The notes: a model not told the origin generated them from the letters alone. A DNA stretch of 64,000 nt from Bacillus sp. CH30_1T (GCF_008364765.1 NZ_VTUY01000005.1:171297-235296); one strand, 5' to 3'. Counted from the stretch's first letter, positions 8,981-19,255 are shown. Numbers and translations: made by a program.

Positions 8981-10690
8981 TTGAATAAAAAAGATATTAT
9001 AAAATTATTAGAAGAAATTGCGATATATATGGAATTGAAAGGCGAGAATTCATTTAAAATCTCCGCCTACCGAAAAGCGGCGGCGGCACTTGAGAATGAT
9101 GACCGGAGCTTACAGGAAATCAGTGACTTTACGAAGCTGAGCGGAATCGGCAAAGGAACGGCGGGAGTAATCGAGGAATACATAAACGAAGGCATATCTT
9201 CTGTCCTTGAAGAATTAAAGGAAGAAGTTCCAAAGGGATTGATCCCCCTTCTTCAATTACCTGGTTTAGGTGGAAAGAAAATTGCCAAGCTTTATAGTGA
9301 ACTTGGGGTAGAAAATATAGAAGACCTGGAGCAAGCGTGTAAAGCAAATAAAGTACAAGGTTTAGCAGGCTTCGGTAAGAAGACGGAAGAGAAGATCCTT
9401 TCATCCATCGAACAGGTGGGCAAGAGACCTGACCGTCTGCCGATCGCTTTTATGAATGGGATCGCTGAGGAAATTGAAGGTTTTCTTATCGGCATGGACA
9501 GCATCCAAACCTTTTCGAGAGCGGGAAGCTTAAGGAGAATGAGAGAAACCATCAAGGACCTTGATTTCATTCTGGCAACAGAGCATCCACAAGAGGTGAA
9601 GGAAGGTTTGTTGAAACTCTCCAATATCGTAGAAACCATCGCTGCAGGAGATACAAAAGTTTCACTGACTCTTTCGTATAATTGGGATGTAAGCATCGAT
9701 TTTCGAATCGTAAAGCCTGAAGAATTTGCTACCGCCCTTCACCATTTTACCGGATCAAAGGATCATAATGTCCGCATGCGCCAGCTGGCGAAAGAACGCG
9801 GAGAAAAGATCAGTGAATATGGCGTCGAGAATAGTGAAACCGGTGAGATAAAGACATTTAATACAGAAGAAGAATTTTATCACCATTTTGATATGCCCTT
9901 GATCCCACCAGAGCTGCGGGAAGATGGGAAAGAAGTGGAAGAGTTCCATAAGGATTATTCCCTCATCACATTAGAAGATATAAAAGGGGATCTTCATATG
10001 CACTCCACCTGGTCGGATGGTGCATTTTCGATTGAAGAAATGGTAGAGGCTTGCCGTGCCAAAGGATATCAATATATGGCCATCACCGATCACTCCCAGT
10101 ACTTACGTGTGGCAAACGGGCTGACTACAGAACGATTACTTAAGCAAATCGATGAAATTAAAGAAATCAACAAGAAGTATGATGATATAGAAGTCCTATC
10201 AGGAATCGAGATGGATATTCTTCCTGATGGTACATTGGATTATGAGGATGACATTCTTGAAAAAGTCGATCTTGTGATTGCTTCGATTCATTCGAGTTTT
10301 TCACAATCCCAAGAAAAGATCATGGAGAGGCTGACAACGGCCCTGAAGAGTGCCCATGTGGATATCATTGCCCATCCAACAGGGAGAATCATTGGTCGAA
10401 GAGAAGGTTATGACGTAGATATGGATCTTCTTATCCAGCTGGCGAAAGAAACTGATACGGCGTTGGAGCTTAATGCAAATCCGAATCGGCTGGATCTGTC
10501 TGCAGAAAATATCCGAAAAGCCCAGGAACAAAATGTAAAGCTCGTCATCAACACAGATGCACACAGTATCGATCACCTGGAATTCATGAAAGTCGGAATA
10601 GGAACAGCTCGAAAAGGCTGGATCAAGAAAGATGCTGTCATCAATACATGGGATAAAAAAGAGTTAATCAAATTTATTAAGCGAAACTGA
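8981..10690 (+). CDS. polX: DNA polymerase/3'-5' exonuclease PolX
   Basis: A 569-aa protein (B. subtilis: 570). N-terminal helix-hairpin-helix repeats ([29 protein letters not shown]) precede the family X polymerase domain, with [17 protein letters not shown] holding the metal-binding Asp pair. The C-terminal PHP domain (from about residue 335; [29 protein letters not shown]-like IIAHPTG) carries the exonuclease. Role: gap filling in base-excision repair. I chose the TTG at 8981 (MNKKDIIK) because AGGTG lies six bases upstream and it matches the known N-terminus; a GTG at 8972 overlaps that ribosome binding site. Confidence 0.95.
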   Translation: MNKKDIIKLLEEIAIYMELKGENSFKISAYRKAAAALENDDRSLQEISDFTKLSGIGKGTAGVIEEYINEGISSVLEELKEEVPKGLIPLLQLPGLGGKKIAKLYSELGVENIEDLEQACKANKVQGLAGFGKKTEEKILSSIEQVGKRPDRLPIAFMNGIAEEIEGFLIGMDSIQTFSRAGSLRRMRETIKDLDFILATEHPQEVKEGLLKLSNIVETIAAGDTKVSLTLSYNWDVSIDFRIVKPEEFATALHHFTGSKDHNVRMRQLAKERGEKISEYGVENSETGEIKTFNTEEEFYHHFDMPLIPPELREDGKEVEEFHKDYSLITLEDIKGDLHMHSTWSDGAFSIEEMVEACRAKGYQYMAITDHSQYLRVANGLTTERLLKQIDEIKEINKKYDDIEVLSGIEMDILPDGTLDYEDDILEKVDLVIASIHSSFSQSQEKIMERLTTALKSAHVDIIAHPTGRIIGRREGYDVDMDLLIQLAKETDTALELNANPNRLDLSAENIRKAQEQNVKLVINTDAHSIDHLEFMKVGIGTARKGWIKKDAVINTWDKKELIKFIKRN

Positions 10691-10710
10691 TAAAAGGTGG
10701 AATACATTCC

Positions 10711-13068
10711 GTGAATTCTAAAGTATTAAAAACGTTAGAGTTTGATAAAATCAAAGAATTATTAAAGCAATATGCTGCATCCGCACTTGGCCATGCAAAG
10801 GTATCCTCTCTCATGCCATCCGTTGAGTATGAAGAAATTACAGCTCTTCACGAAGAAACAGATGAAGCCATGACCATCCTCAGATTGAAGGGTCATGCCC
10901 CGTTAGGCGGGATTTTCGATATTCGTCCACACGTCAAGCGTGCTCAAATAGGCGGGATGCTTTCCCCTTCTGAATTTGTTCAGGTAGCGAGTACGATCCG
11001 GGCCAGCAGGAAGCTGACGCTTTTTGTAGAGGAGTTACTGGAGGAAGAGGTGGACATTCCCCTTCTGCAGGAGAAAATGGGGACGGTCGTCCCCCTCCCT
11101 CATTTAGAGCAGAATATAAGAAAAGTCGTCGACGATAACGGAGAAATCCTGGATACAGCCAGTGAAGCACTCCGTACGATCCGTACCCAGCTAAGGGCCA
11201 ACGAAGGACGGATCCGGGAGAAACTTGAACGAATGATCCGCTCTTCCAATGCTCAAAAAATGTTATCCGATGCGATCATTACCATTCGAAACGATCGATA
11301 TGTGATTCCCGTTAAACAAGAGTATCGGGGTCAATATGGCGGGATCATTCATGATCAATCATCATCGGGGCAAACGTTATTTATTGAACCGGAAGCCATC
11401 GTTCAACTGAATAATCAACTCCGTGAGCTCCGATTAAAAGAGCAAGCTGAAATTGAAAAGATTCTTCAGGATCTGTCTGAAAGTGTACAAGAATCAGGAG
11501 AAGAACTGCTCTTGATTGTCAGTGTCCTGTCAGATGTTGATTTCATGTTCACAAAAGCGAAGTTCGGACGATCCATTAAAGGATCTAAACCGACGATCAA
11601 TAATGAACGCCGGGTGAGGCTGAACAAAGCCCGACATCCTCTTTTGCCGATAGATGAAGCAGTGGCGAATGACATCGAGTTGGGGACTGACTTTTCTTCC
11701 ATTGTCATCACGGGGCCAAATACCGGTGGAAAAACCGTTACCCTGAAAACATTGGGATTAACGAGTTTAATGGCACAGGCCGGTCTGCCGATCCCGGCTC
11801 TAGATGGTTCTGAAGTTGGCGTCTTCCGTACCATTTACGCTGATATCGGGGACGAGCAATCGATTGAACAAAGCTTAAGTACCTTCTCTTCTCATATGGT
11901 CAATATCGTGGATATCCTTAAAAAGGTAGATCATGAGAGTTTAGTGTTGTTTGATGAACTGGGCGCCGGTACAGATCCTCAAGAAGGTGCAGCGCTGGCC
12001 ATCTCCATTTTGGATGAAGTACATGGAACTGGTGCAAGAGTCGTGGCGACCACTCACTATCCTGAATTAAAAGCATATGGGTACAATCGTGAAGGGGTCG
12101 TGAATGCAAGTGTGGAATTTAATGTAGAAACATTAAGTCCTACCTATAAGCTTTTGCTCGGGGTCCCGGGAAGAAGTAATGCATTTGAGATTTCTAAGCG
12201 TTTAGGGCTATCAGATTCAGTCATTCAGAGAGCGAAGTCCCATATCGGAACGGATAGTAAAGAAGTGGAGAATATGATTGCCTCCCTCGAAGACAGCAGG
12301 CGTCAGGGTGAACGGGAACTTGAGGAAGCCCATGAACTCTTAAGACAAGCCGAGAAAATGCATAAAGATATGCAGAAGCAAATGATGGAGTATTATGAGA
12401 AAAAGGATACACTTTACGAAAAAGCTCAACAAAAAGCCACTGAAGTCGTTGAAAAAGCGAAGGCAGAAGCTGAACAAGTGATCAAAGATTTACGAAAAAT
12501 GCAACACGAAAAATCAGCTCAAATCAAGGAACATGAACTGATTCAGGCGAAAAAACAATTGGAAGATGCTACACCGAAATTGAAATCGTCCGGGCAAAAG
12601 AAAAAAGTCAATCAGGCTAAGCATGAGTTAAAACCAGGGGACGAAGTCAAAGTCTTAAGCTTTGATCAAAAAGGCCACTTGGTCGAACGAGTGTCTGCGA
12701 AAGAATGGCAAGTTCAGATGGGCATCATGAAAATGAAGGTGAAGGAATCAGATCTTGAATTCATTCAATCTCAACAGAAGGTAGAGACTAAACCACTCGC
12801 CACAGTGAAAGGAAAAGATTTTCACGTCAGCCTTGAGCTGGATCTACGCGGTGAGCGTTTCGAAAATGCATTATCCAGAGTGGAGAAATACATCGACGAT
12901 GCTCTGCTTGCCGGTTATCCCCGCGTTTCCATCATTCATGGGAAAGGTACGGGAGCTTTAAGGCAAGGAGTGCAGGAATACTTGAAAAATCACCGATCGG
13001 TCAAAAACATTCGTTTCGGGGATGCAGGCGAAGGTGGAACCGGTGTAACAGTCGTTCAATTTAAATAA
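10711..13068 (+). CDS. mutS2: Endonuclease MutS2 (MutSB), ribosome-collision/recombination ATPase
   Basis: A 785-aa protein, the B. subtilis length. It has a MutS-like lever/clamp region (1-300), an ABC ATPase with Walker A GPNTGGKT (about 334) and Walker [17 protein letters not shown] (about 411), a long coiled coil (about 520-620), and a C-terminal Smr domain ([12 protein letters not shown] and IHGKGTG). There is no mismatch-recognition domain. Known roles in the family: suppression of recombination and, in Bacillus, splitting collided ribosomes. Start GTG at 10711 with AAAAGGTGG upstream; only 20 bp separate it from polX. Confidence 0.96.
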   Translation: MNSKVLKTLEFDKIKELLKQYAASALGHAKVSSLMPSVEYEEITALHEETDEAMTILRLKGHAPLGGIFDIRPHVKRAQIGGMLSPSEFVQVASTIRASRKLTLFVEELLEEEVDIPLLQEKMGTVVPLPHLEQNIRKVVDDNGEILDTASEALRTIRTQLRANEGRIREKLERMIRSSNAQKMLSDAIITIRNDRYVIPVKQEYRGQYGGIIHDQSSSGQTLFIEPEAIVQLNNQLRELRLKEQAEIEKILQDLSESVQESGEELLLIVSVLSDVDFMFTKAKFGRSIKGSKPTINNERRVRLNKARHPLLPIDEAVANDIELGTDFSSIVITGPNTGGKTVTLKTLGLTSLMAQAGLPIPALDGSEVGVFRTIYADIGDEQSIEQSLSTFSSHMVNIVDILKKVDHESLVLFDELGAGTDPQEGAALAISILDEVHGTGARVVATTHYPELKAYGYNREGVVNASVEFNVETLSPTYKLLLGVPGRSNAFEISKRLGLSDSVIQRAKSHIGTDSKEVENMIASLEDSRRQGERELEEAHELLRQAEKMHKDMQKQMMEYYEKKDTLYEKAQQKATEVVEKAKAEAEQVIKDLRKMQHEKSAQIKEHELIQAKKQLEDATPKLKSSGQKKKVNQAKHELKPGDEVKVLSFDQKGHLVERVSAKEWQVQMGIMKMKVKESDLEFIQSQQKVETKPLATVKGKDFHVSLELDLRGERFENALSRVEKYIDDALLAGYPRVSIIHGKGTGALRQGVQEYLKNHRSVKNIRFGDAGEGGTGVTVVQFK

Positions 13069-13151
13069 GATCTGGAGACTGCTCATATGTACGAAGTTTC
13101 ATTGTGAAAATAATTGAGTGGTTAAAATAAAGCGGTAAAGGGAGCTTTACG

Positions 13152-13559
13152 ATGAAGAACTTTTGGGAAAATGAATTTGTTCAAACGGCTGGGAATTACA
13201 GCGTGGTCATTTTATGTTTGGTTCTGTTCTTAGCTATCTTCGAACTGGTCACAAAGTATAAGAATTGGGAAGAAATCAAAAAAGGCAACTTGGCCGTGGC
13301 GATGGCAACGGGAGGGAAAATATTTGGGATAGCGAATATTTTCCGCCACTCCATCAGCCATAACGATACCATCCTGACGACAATCGGATGGGGTGTGTTT
13401 GGCTTTTTTCTATTACTGATCGGCTATTTCATTTATGAATTTCTCACACCCAAATTTAAAATTGATGAAGAAATCGCTAATGATAACAGAGCGGTGGGCT
13501 TCATTTCATTGGTCATTTCAGTTGGTTTATCCTATGTAATAGGAGCCGGAATATCGTAA
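13152..13559 (+). CDS. DUF350 family membrane protein (YshE-like)
   Basis: A 135-aa membrane protein with four hydrophobic segments (about 15-37, 55-70, 76-98, 112-134), matching the DUF350 layout. The NLAVAMATGGKIFGIANIFRHSI stretch (about 48-70) is the conserved loop. It is syntenic with B. subtilis yshE, between mutS2 and lcfA. Its function is unknown. A tiny membrane ORF follows 11 bp after the stop with a strong ribosome binding site. Confidence 0.85.
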   Translation: MKNFWENEFVQTAGNYSVVILCLVLFLAIFELVTKYKNWEEIKKGNLAVAMATGGKIFGIANIFRHSISHNDTILTTIGWGVFGFFLLLIGYFIYEFLTPKFKIDEEIANDNRAVGFISLVISVGLSYVIGAGIS

Positions 13560-13570
13560 GGAGAGGGAAT

Positions 13571-13654
13571 ATGGAAACATTGGCAAAGGTTTTGCTCACG
13601 CTATGTGGGGGTTTTTTACTCGTAGGGATAATTTATTTGTTGGTCTTTACGTAA
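13571..13654 (+). CDS. Putative 27-aa single-pass membrane peptide
   Basis: A 27-codon ORF starting ATG at 13571, with AAGGAGAGG four bases upstream, which is a very strong ribosome binding site. The translation METLAKVLLTLCGGFLLVGI continues IYLLVFT and is almost entirely one hydrophobic helix. It lies 11 bp after the DUF350 gene and before the terminator at 13725, so it would be translated from the same message. It is unlikely to be chance because of the site and placement, but there is no homology evidence. Confidence 0.55.
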   Translation: METLAKVLLTLCGGFLLVGIIYLLVFT

Positions 13655-13724
13655 ATGGTTGAGGAGATTTATCATAAAGAGCTTGGATATTGAAACAATG
13701 CTAAAATAATAATAAAGTACGAGC

Positions 13725-13758
13725 AGACTGTCATATGGTTGAATAGGCAGTCTTTTTT
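13725..13758 (+). terminator. Terminator after the DUF350 gene and small ORF
   Basis: AGACTG (13725-13730) pairs with CAGTCT (13748-13753), followed by a T run (TTTTTTC). Confidence 0.7.
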
Positions 13759-13832
13759 CTTTAATAATATCATCTATTAGGAAGGTCAAGCTTAAGAGAT
13801 AGGAAAAAAGTATCGAGTGGATTGATTTCAAA

Positions 13833-13861
13833 TTGTAACTGAAGTCCCCTTATAATATAAT
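13833..13861 (+). promoter_or_regulatory. SigA-type promoter of lcfA
   Basis: TTGTAA (13833-13838), a 17-bp spacer and TATAAT (13856-13861); another TATAAT overlaps at 13851. No good FadR palindrome is visible here, in contrast to the fadR promoter. Confidence 0.65.
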
Positions 13862-13906
13862 AGTGAATAGAATAAATTTTCTAAAAATTCATAAGGAGGG
13901 ATTACA

Positions 13907-15601
13907 ATGAATAAACCATGGTTTGCTGAATATCCAGCAGAGATTCCCACGGAGCTCGATTTAATCGCAAAGCCACTGCAGTCCTATTTATCTGAGGCAG
14001 CTACCCTTTATAGCAGTAAAGTTGCCATTCAATTTATGGGCAAGGAATTGACCTACACAGAATTACATGAATCCGCACTCAAGTTCGCTCATTACCTTAA
14101 GACGCTTGGAATTAAGAAAGACGATCGGGTTGCGATCATGCTGCCGAATACTCCTCAATCCGTAATCGCGTACTATGGCATTCTCTTCGCAGGTGGAATT
14201 GTCGTACAAACCAATCCATTATATATGGAGAGGGAAATTGAATACCAAATGAAGGACTCAGGTGCCAAGGTGATCCTGACATTGGATATTTTATATCCAA
14301 GAGTGTCAAAAGTGATGAAGAATACCGGACTTGAGCACGTTATTGTAACCGCTATCAAAGACTACCTTCCATTTCCTAAGAATCTCATCTACCCATTCAT
14401 CCAGAAAAAACAATACGGCATTGTTGTGAAAGTGGACCATTCAGGACAGAATCATTTATTTACGGAGATCATGAAAACAGCCAAACCAGAGAGTACCAAT
14501 CAGGAATTTGATTTTGAAAACGATGTGGCTCTTCTTCAGTACACAGGCGGGACGACAGGTTTCCCAAAAGGGGTTATGCTTACCCATAAGAACCTTGTCG
14601 CCAATGCTTCCATGTGTGATGCGTGGCTTTATAAATGTAAAAAAGGAGAAGAGCGTGTCCTTGGAATTCTACCATTCTTTCATGTGTACGGTATGACAGC
14701 CGTTATGATATTATCCGTCATGCAGGGATATAAAATGATCTTACTCCCTAAATTTGACCCGGAAACAACCTTGAAAACCATTCAGAAGCAAAAACCGACC
14801 CTATTTCCTGGTGCACCGACCATCTATATCGGTCTGCTAAATCATCCGGAACTGAAGAATTATGACTTATCCTCCATCGATTCATGCCTTAGTGGAAGCG
14901 CCCCATTGCCTGTTGAAGTGCAGCAGCAATTCGAAGACGTTACGGGCGGGAAACTGGTAGAGGGCTATGGATTGACAGAATCTTCACCTGTCACACATTC
15001 CAATTTCCTTTGGGATAAAGAAAGAATAAAGGGAAGCGTCGGAGTTCCTTGGCCAAGTACGGATGCAGCCATCTTCTCACTGGAAACAGGAGAACCGCTT
15101 CCACCGAATGAAATGGGTGAAATCGTCGTGAAAGGTCCTCAAGTGATGAAGGGTTACTGGAATCGACCAGAGGAAACCGAACAAACGTTAAGGGATGGCT
15201 GGCTATTGACCGGAGATTTGGGGTATATGGATGATAGAGGTTACTTCTATGTTGTGGATCGCAAAAAGGATATGATCATTGCAGGAGGCTTTAATATTTA
15301 CCCTCGTGAAATCGAAGAGGTTCTTTATGAACATCCTGCGATTCAAGAGGTTGTAGCTGCAGGCGTTCCTGATGAGTATAGAGGAGAAACCGTAAAGGCG
15401 TATGTGGTCCTGAAAGAAGGAGAAGTCCTGACAGAGGAAGAACTCAATGAATTTGCCCGTAAATACCTGGCTGCTTACAAGGTGCCCCGGATTTATGAAT
15501 TTAGAAAAGAGCTTCCCAAAACGGCTGTTGGAAAAATACTACGCAGAGCACTTGTAGAAGAAGAGCGCCAAAAGGTAGAAGAGGAACAGAAAACAAGTTA
15601 A
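13907..15601 (+). CDS. lcfA: Long-chain fatty acid-CoA ligase
   Basis: A 564-aa adenylate-forming enzyme (560 aa in B. subtilis LcfA). The AMP-binding P-loop YTGGTTGFPKG is near residue 213, the VEGYGLTESSP motif near 355, the hinge LTGDLGYMDDRGYFYVVDRKKD near 435, and the C-terminal catalytic Lys motif PKTAVGKILRRAL near 540. It activates fatty acids to acyl-CoA with ATP for beta-oxidation. Preceded by AAGGAGGG. It heads the fatty-acid block and is followed by fadR, which has its own promoter. Confidence 0.96.
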   Translation: MNKPWFAEYPAEIPTELDLIAKPLQSYLSEAATLYSSKVAIQFMGKELTYTELHESALKFAHYLKTLGIKKDDRVAIMLPNTPQSVIAYYGILFAGGIVVQTNPLYMEREIEYQMKDSGAKVILTLDILYPRVSKVMKNTGLEHVIVTAIKDYLPFPKNLIYPFIQKKQYGIVVKVDHSGQNHLFTEIMKTAKPESTNQEFDFENDVALLQYTGGTTGFPKGVMLTHKNLVANASMCDAWLYKCKKGEERVLGILPFFHVYGMTAVMILSVMQGYKMILLPKFDPETTLKTIQKQKPTLFPGAPTIYIGLLNHPELKNYDLSSIDSCLSGSAPLPVEVQQQFEDVTGGKLVEGYGLTESSPVTHSNFLWDKERIKGSVGVPWPSTDAAIFSLETGEPLPPNEMGEIVVKGPQVMKGYWNRPEETEQTLRDGWLLTGDLGYMDDRGYFYVVDRKKDMIIAGGFNIYPREIEEVLYEHPAIQEVVAAGVPDEYRGETVKAYVVLKEGEVLTEEELNEFARKYLAAYKVPRIYEFRKELPKTAVGKILRRALVEEERQKVEEEQKTS

Positions 15602-15657
15602 AATGAATACCATTGGGCTTTTTCTTTTTGTTGTAAAATTGGACAAGGCATCTCTTC

Positions 15658-15713
15658 TTGACAAGTAAAGAGAAACCTTTTATTATAAAAATATGAATGA
15701 ACAGTCATTCATA
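15658..15713 (+). promoter_or_regulatory. fadR promoter with FadR operator
   Basis: TTGACA (15658-15663), a 17-bp spacer and TATTAT (15681-15686) form a near-consensus SigA promoter. Six bases downstream lies the perfect palindrome TATGAATGA-ACAG-TCATTCATA (15692-15713), which matches the FadR box (ATGAATGA-N4-TCATTCAT) known from B. subtilis. Its place over the start site predicts repression of fadR, the enoyl-CoA hydratase and etfBA, relieved by long-chain acyl-CoA. Confidence 0.9.
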
Positions 15714-15738
15714 TTCCCTTAAGGCAGGTCAAGAACTC

Positions 15739-16326
15739 ATGAAACGAAATAAACCTAAATACAAGCAAATTATCGATGCTGCTGTTATCGTTATAGCTGA
15801 AAATGGTTACCATCAGGCACAAGTATCCAAGATTGCGAAGCAGGCTGGAGTCGCTGATGGAACGATTTATCTCTATTTTAAAAATAAAGAAGATATCCTG
15901 ATTTCGTTGTTTAAAGAAAAAATGGTACTCTTTGTCGAAAAAATTGAGGAAGTTATAGCAGGAAAACAGACAGTTTCAGAGAAATTATTAGTGATGATTG
16001 AAAATCATTGTAAAATTCTGTCGGATGATCACCATCTAGCGATTGTGACACAACTGGAGCTCAGGCAATCCAATAAGGAAATTCGTTTGAAAATCAACGA
16101 TGTATTAAAAGGATATCTGCAATTAGTCGATAAAATTCTGATTAGCGGAATAGAATCAGGAGAATTTTCAAGTGATCTGGATGTCCGGCTGGCTCGTCAA
16201 ATGATCTTCGGGACTTTAGATGAAATGGTGACAACGTGGGTGATGAACGATCAGAAATATGATTTAGTAGCTCAAGTCCCTGCTATTCACAAACTATTAC
16301 TTCATGGGTGTGGCGGCAGGAACTAA
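15739..16326 (+). CDS. fadR: TetR-family fatty acid degradation repressor FadR (YsiA)
   Basis: A 195-aa TetR-type regulator (B. subtilis: 194). The DNA-binding part is KQIIDAAVIVIAENGYHQAQ then VSKIAKQAGVADGTIYLYFKNKE (about 12-52), nearly identical to B. subtilis FadR, and the ligand domain ends with VRLARQMIFGTLDEMVTTWVMN. I chose the ATG at 15739 (MKRNKPKYKQII). An earlier in-frame ATG at 15697 lies inside the operator and adds non-conserved residues. It represses beta-oxidation genes until acyl-CoA binds. It heads an operon with its targets and is predicted to repress itself. Confidence 0.95.
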   Translation: MKRNKPKYKQIIDAAVIVIAENGYHQAQVSKIAKQAGVADGTIYLYFKNKEDILISLFKEKMVLFVEKIEEVIAGKQTVSEKLLVMIENHCKILSDDHHLAIVTQLELRQSNKEIRLKINDVLKGYLQLVDKILISGIESGEFSSDLDVRLARQMIFGTLDEMVTTWVMNDQKYDLVAQVPAIHKLLLHGCGGRN

Positions 16327-16347
16327 ATTAGTTTAGGGGGATGAGAG

Positions 16348-17118
16348 ATGGAAAGTTTATCATGGTCATTAGAGGGAAAGGTAGCAACGGTTCTAATCCA
16401 AAGACCTCCTGCTAATGCTTTAGCCAGTGGACTTATTAAAGAAATCGATGCAGTTCTGGATGAGCTTGAAGAAAACGCTGAAGTACGGGTGATCTTACTG
16501 AAGGGTGAGGGACGATTCTTCTCTGCTGGAGCTGACATTAAAGAATTTACAACGATTGAAACGGGTGAAGAATTCTCTAAATTGGCGAAAAAAGGCCAGG
16601 ACGTTTTTGAACGGATGGAGAACTTTTCAAAGCCGATCATTGCAGCAATCCATGGCGCAGCTCTAGGCGGAGGTTTGGAACTTGCAATGGGATGTCACAT
16701 CAGATTGGTCAGCGAAAATGCAAAGCTCGGTCTACCGGAGCTTCAGTTAGGACTTGTACCTGGATTTGCAGGCTCTCAGCGCTTGCCGAAATTGGTAGGC
16801 AGAGCAAAAGCGGCAGAAATGCTATTAACGAGTGAGCCAATCAGCGGAACAGAAGCTGTACAGTGGGGACTTGCCAATAAAGCATATCCTGAGGATCAGC
16901 TCTTCGATAAAGCGAAGGAAATGGCCGATAAGATAGCGAAGAAGAGCCCAGGGGCGATGAAAGCAGCCATTGAGCTGTTAAGTTATACTAAAGATGATCG
17001 TTTCTATGAAGGTGTAATGCGAGAATCGGATCTTTTCGGTGAAATTTTTGTATCCGCTGATGCCAAAGAGGGTATTTCAGCTTTTGTTGAAAAGAGAGAA
17101 CCGCACTTTAAAGGCTAG
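16348..17118 (+). CDS. fadB: Enoyl-CoA hydratase (YsiB/FadB)
   Basis: A 256-aa crotonase-fold protein (B. subtilis YsiB: 258). The oxyanion-hole segments are RFFSAGADIKEF (about 54-65) and HGAALGGGLELAMGCHIRL (about 98-116), and the catalytic Glu region is GLPELQLGLVPGFAGSQRL (about 130). It hydrates trans-2-enoyl-CoA in beta-oxidation. GGGGGATGAGAG precedes the ATG. It lies between fadR and etfBA, so its expression should follow acyl-CoA supply. Confidence 0.94.
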   Translation: MESLSWSLEGKVATVLIQRPPANALASGLIKEIDAVLDELEENAEVRVILLKGEGRFFSAGADIKEFTTIETGEEFSKLAKKGQDVFERMENFSKPIIAAIHGAALGGGLELAMGCHIRLVSENAKLGLPELQLGLVPGFAGSQRLPKLVGRAKAAEMLLTSEPISGTEAVQWGLANKAYPEDQLFDKAKEMADKIAKKSPGAMKAAIELLSYTKDDRFYEGVMRESDLFGEIFVSADAKEGISAFVEKREPHFKG

Positions 17119-17153
17119 AATACATTCTTGTAATATAGTAAACTCTTATTGAG

Positions 17154-17180
17154 GGGCAGTCTTGAATGTTCAAGCTGCCC
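17154..17180 (+). other. Intercistronic stem-loop between the enoyl-CoA hydratase gene and etfB
   Basis: GGGCAG-T-CTTGAA pairs with TTCAAGCTGCCC around a two-base turn: 12 bp with one bulged T. There is no following T run, so it is not a standard terminator. The rest of the 133-bp gap is AT-rich with no other feature except the etfB ribosome binding site. Confidence 0.7.
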
Positions 17181-17251
17181 ATTCAAAGGGGCTAAATTGT
17201 CAAAATCTTTTTAAGGGAAAGAATGTTTACATTATTAGGAGGGACTTACGC

Positions 17252-18025
17252 ATGAACATCTATGTACTTTTGAAAAGAACGTTTGATACCGAGGAGAAAA
17301 TTTCGATCCAAAACGGTCAAATTGCTGAAGATGGAGCTGAATTTATCATAAATCCTTACGATGAATATGCAGTGGAAGAAGCTATTCAAGTTCGTGATGC
17401 ACATGGTGGAGAAGTGACGGTTGTGACAGTTGGCGGAGAAGAAAGTGAAAAGCAATTGAGAACAGCCCTGGCAATGGGTGCAGATAAAGCAGTCCTGATC
17501 AACACAGAGGATGACCTTGATCATGGTGATCAATTCACTACAGCCAAAATCCTTGCCCACTATTTAAAAGAACAGGAAGTAGATTTAATTCTGGCAGGTA
17601 ATGTTGCCATTGACGGTGGATCTGGACAAGTTGGACCACGTGTGGCTGAACAGCTTGATATCCCTTATGTAACAACCATTACGAAATTAGAAATTGATGG
17701 CGGAACGGTAACGGTTACACGTGACGTAGAAGGGGATTCAGAAGTAATTGAAACATCTCTACCTTTACTGGTAACGGCACAGCAAGGATTGAATGAACCA
17801 CGATATCCATCACTTCCAGGAATCATGAAAGCGAAGAAAAAGCCTTTAGATGAAGTGGAATTGGATGATATTGATTTAGACGAAGATGAAGTAGAAGCGA
17901 AAACAAAAACAATTGAAATCTACCTTCCACCGAAGAAGGAAGCAGGTAAAGTGTTAGAAGGCGAATTGGATGCTCAAGTATCAGAGCTTGTTTCACTTCT
18001 TCGCAATGAAGCGAAAGTTATATAA
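17252..18025 (+). CDS. etfB: Electron transfer flavoprotein beta subunit
   Basis: A 257-aa protein, exactly the usual EtfB length. It starts MNIYVLLKRTFDTEEK and contains the AMP-binding region (LILAGNVAIDGGSGQVGPRVAEQL, about 115-140) and the C-terminal recognition loop (EPRYPSLPGIMKAKKKPL, about 185-205). With EtfA it accepts electrons from acyl-CoA dehydrogenase. The ATG at 17252 has AGGAGGG eight bases upstream; an upstream TTG-started extension of 30 residues is hydrophilic and not family-like. etfA follows after 42 bp. Confidence 0.95.
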   Translation: MNIYVLLKRTFDTEEKISIQNGQIAEDGAEFIINPYDEYAVEEAIQVRDAHGGEVTVVTVGGEESEKQLRTALAMGADKAVLINTEDDLDHGDQFTTAKILAHYLKEQEVDLILAGNVAIDGGSGQVGPRVAEQLDIPYVTTITKLEIDGGTVTVTRDVEGDSEVIETSLPLLVTAQQGLNEPRYPSLPGIMKAKKKPLDEVELDDIDLDEDEVEAKTKTIEIYLPPKKEAGKVLEGELDAQVSELVSLLRNEAKVI

Positions 18026-18067
18026 GGCTAACTCATAGTAATAACTAACATTCAGGGGGTATTTAAC

Positions 18068-19048
18068 ATGGCGAGAAAAGTATTAGTACTTGGAGAAGTT
18101 AGGGACGGATCATTACGAAATGTTTCCTTTGAAGCGATTGCGGCAGGTAAAACAGTATCTGAAGGCGGAGAAGTAGTAGCCGTTTTAATCGGCAAAAGTG
18201 TAAGCGCTTTAGGTAATGAAATGATTCAATATGGTGCGGACAAAGTAGTGGTTGTGGAAGATGATAAACTGGAGCAGTATACGTCAGATGGCTATTCACA
18301 AGCCGTACTATCGGTTATCGACCAAGAAAAGCCTGAAGGAATCGTCTTCGGACATACTGCACTTGGAAAAGACTTGTCTCCTAAAGTGGCCAGTAAGCTA
18401 AGCACAGGATTGATTTCTGATGCAACCGATCTTGAAGAAGCTGGCGGGAACCTCGTTTTCACAAGACCGATTTATTCCGGGAAAGCATTTGAAAAGAAAA
18501 TTGTGACGGGCGGTGTGATTTTTGCGACGATCCGTCCAAATAACATCGAGCCGTTAGCGAAAGATGAGTCACGTACAGGAGAAGTTTCTTCCCTTTCCGT
18601 TGATATTAAAGACTTACGCACAATCATTAAAGAAGTCGTACGTAAAGCAAGCGAAGGTGTGGACCTGTCTGAAGCGAAAGTCATCATCGCAGGCGGACGC
18701 GGAGTGAAAAGTGAAGATGGATTCAATCCTCTTAAAGAACTGGCGGATGTTCTTGGTGGAGCTGTAGGTGCATCACGTGGAGCATGTGATGCCGACTATT
18801 GTGACTATTCCCTGCAAATTGGTCAAACCGGTAAAGTTGTAACGCCTGACCTATATATTGCATGTGGTATTTCTGGAGCTATCCAGCATTTAGCGGGTAT
18901 GTCGAATTCAAAAGTCATCGTTGCGATCAACAAAGATCCTGAAGCGAACATCTTTAACGTAGCGGATTATGGAATCGTGGGTGACCTGTTCGAAGTGGTA
19001 CCGATGCTGACTGAAGAGTTTAAAAAGCTTAAAGTATCTTCTTCTTAA
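18068..19048 (+). CDS. etfA: Electron transfer flavoprotein alpha subunit
   Basis: A 326-aa protein (B. subtilis: 325). The C-terminal FAD-binding domain shows [54 protein letters not shown] and [22 protein letters not shown]. It binds FAD and passes electrons from beta-oxidation dehydrogenases to the quinone pool. GGGGGTATTTAAC precedes the ATG. It is the last gene of the fadR operon and is followed by a strong terminator. Confidence 0.96.
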   Translation: MARKVLVLGEVRDGSLRNVSFEAIAAGKTVSEGGEVVAVLIGKSVSALGNEMIQYGADKVVVVEDDKLEQYTSDGYSQAVLSVIDQEKPEGIVFGHTALGKDLSPKVASKLSTGLISDATDLEEAGGNLVFTRPIYSGKAFEKKIVTGGVIFATIRPNNIEPLAKDESRTGEVSSLSVDIKDLRTIIKEVVRKASEGVDLSEAKVIIAGGRGVKSEDGFNPLKELADVLGGAVGASRGACDADYCDYSLQIGQTGKVVTPDLYIACGISGAIQHLAGMSNSKVIVAINKDPEANIFNVADYGIVGDLFEVVPMLTEEFKKLKVSSS

Positions 19049-19102
19049 TTCAATTAACGTTTCAAGTAGCGTCTAAAGGGTATGAGCATAGTATGTAGTG
19101 AA

Positions 19103-19138
19103 AATAAGGATGCAGCCGGATGGCTGCTCCTTATTTTT
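19103..19138 (+). terminator. Terminator of the fadR-fadB-etfBA operon
   Basis: AATAAGGA-T-GCAGCC pairs with GGCTGC-T-CCTTATT (one T-T mismatch) around GGAT and ends in TTTTT. Confidence 0.92.
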
Positions 19139-19255
19139 CTTCCCTGTATATTCCGTTATCTGAAGGGAATATTACCTACGAGCAGATTAATAGCATCACA
19201 AAAAAAACGGTGATATACTAGCGTTACATTCAAAGATTTTAGGAGGCGCATATAA

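Noticed and set aside
15697-15738. Upstream in-frame ATG extending FadR by 14 residues
   Set aside because: The ATG is part of the FadR operator palindrome, has no ribosome binding site, and the added residues are not FadR-like.
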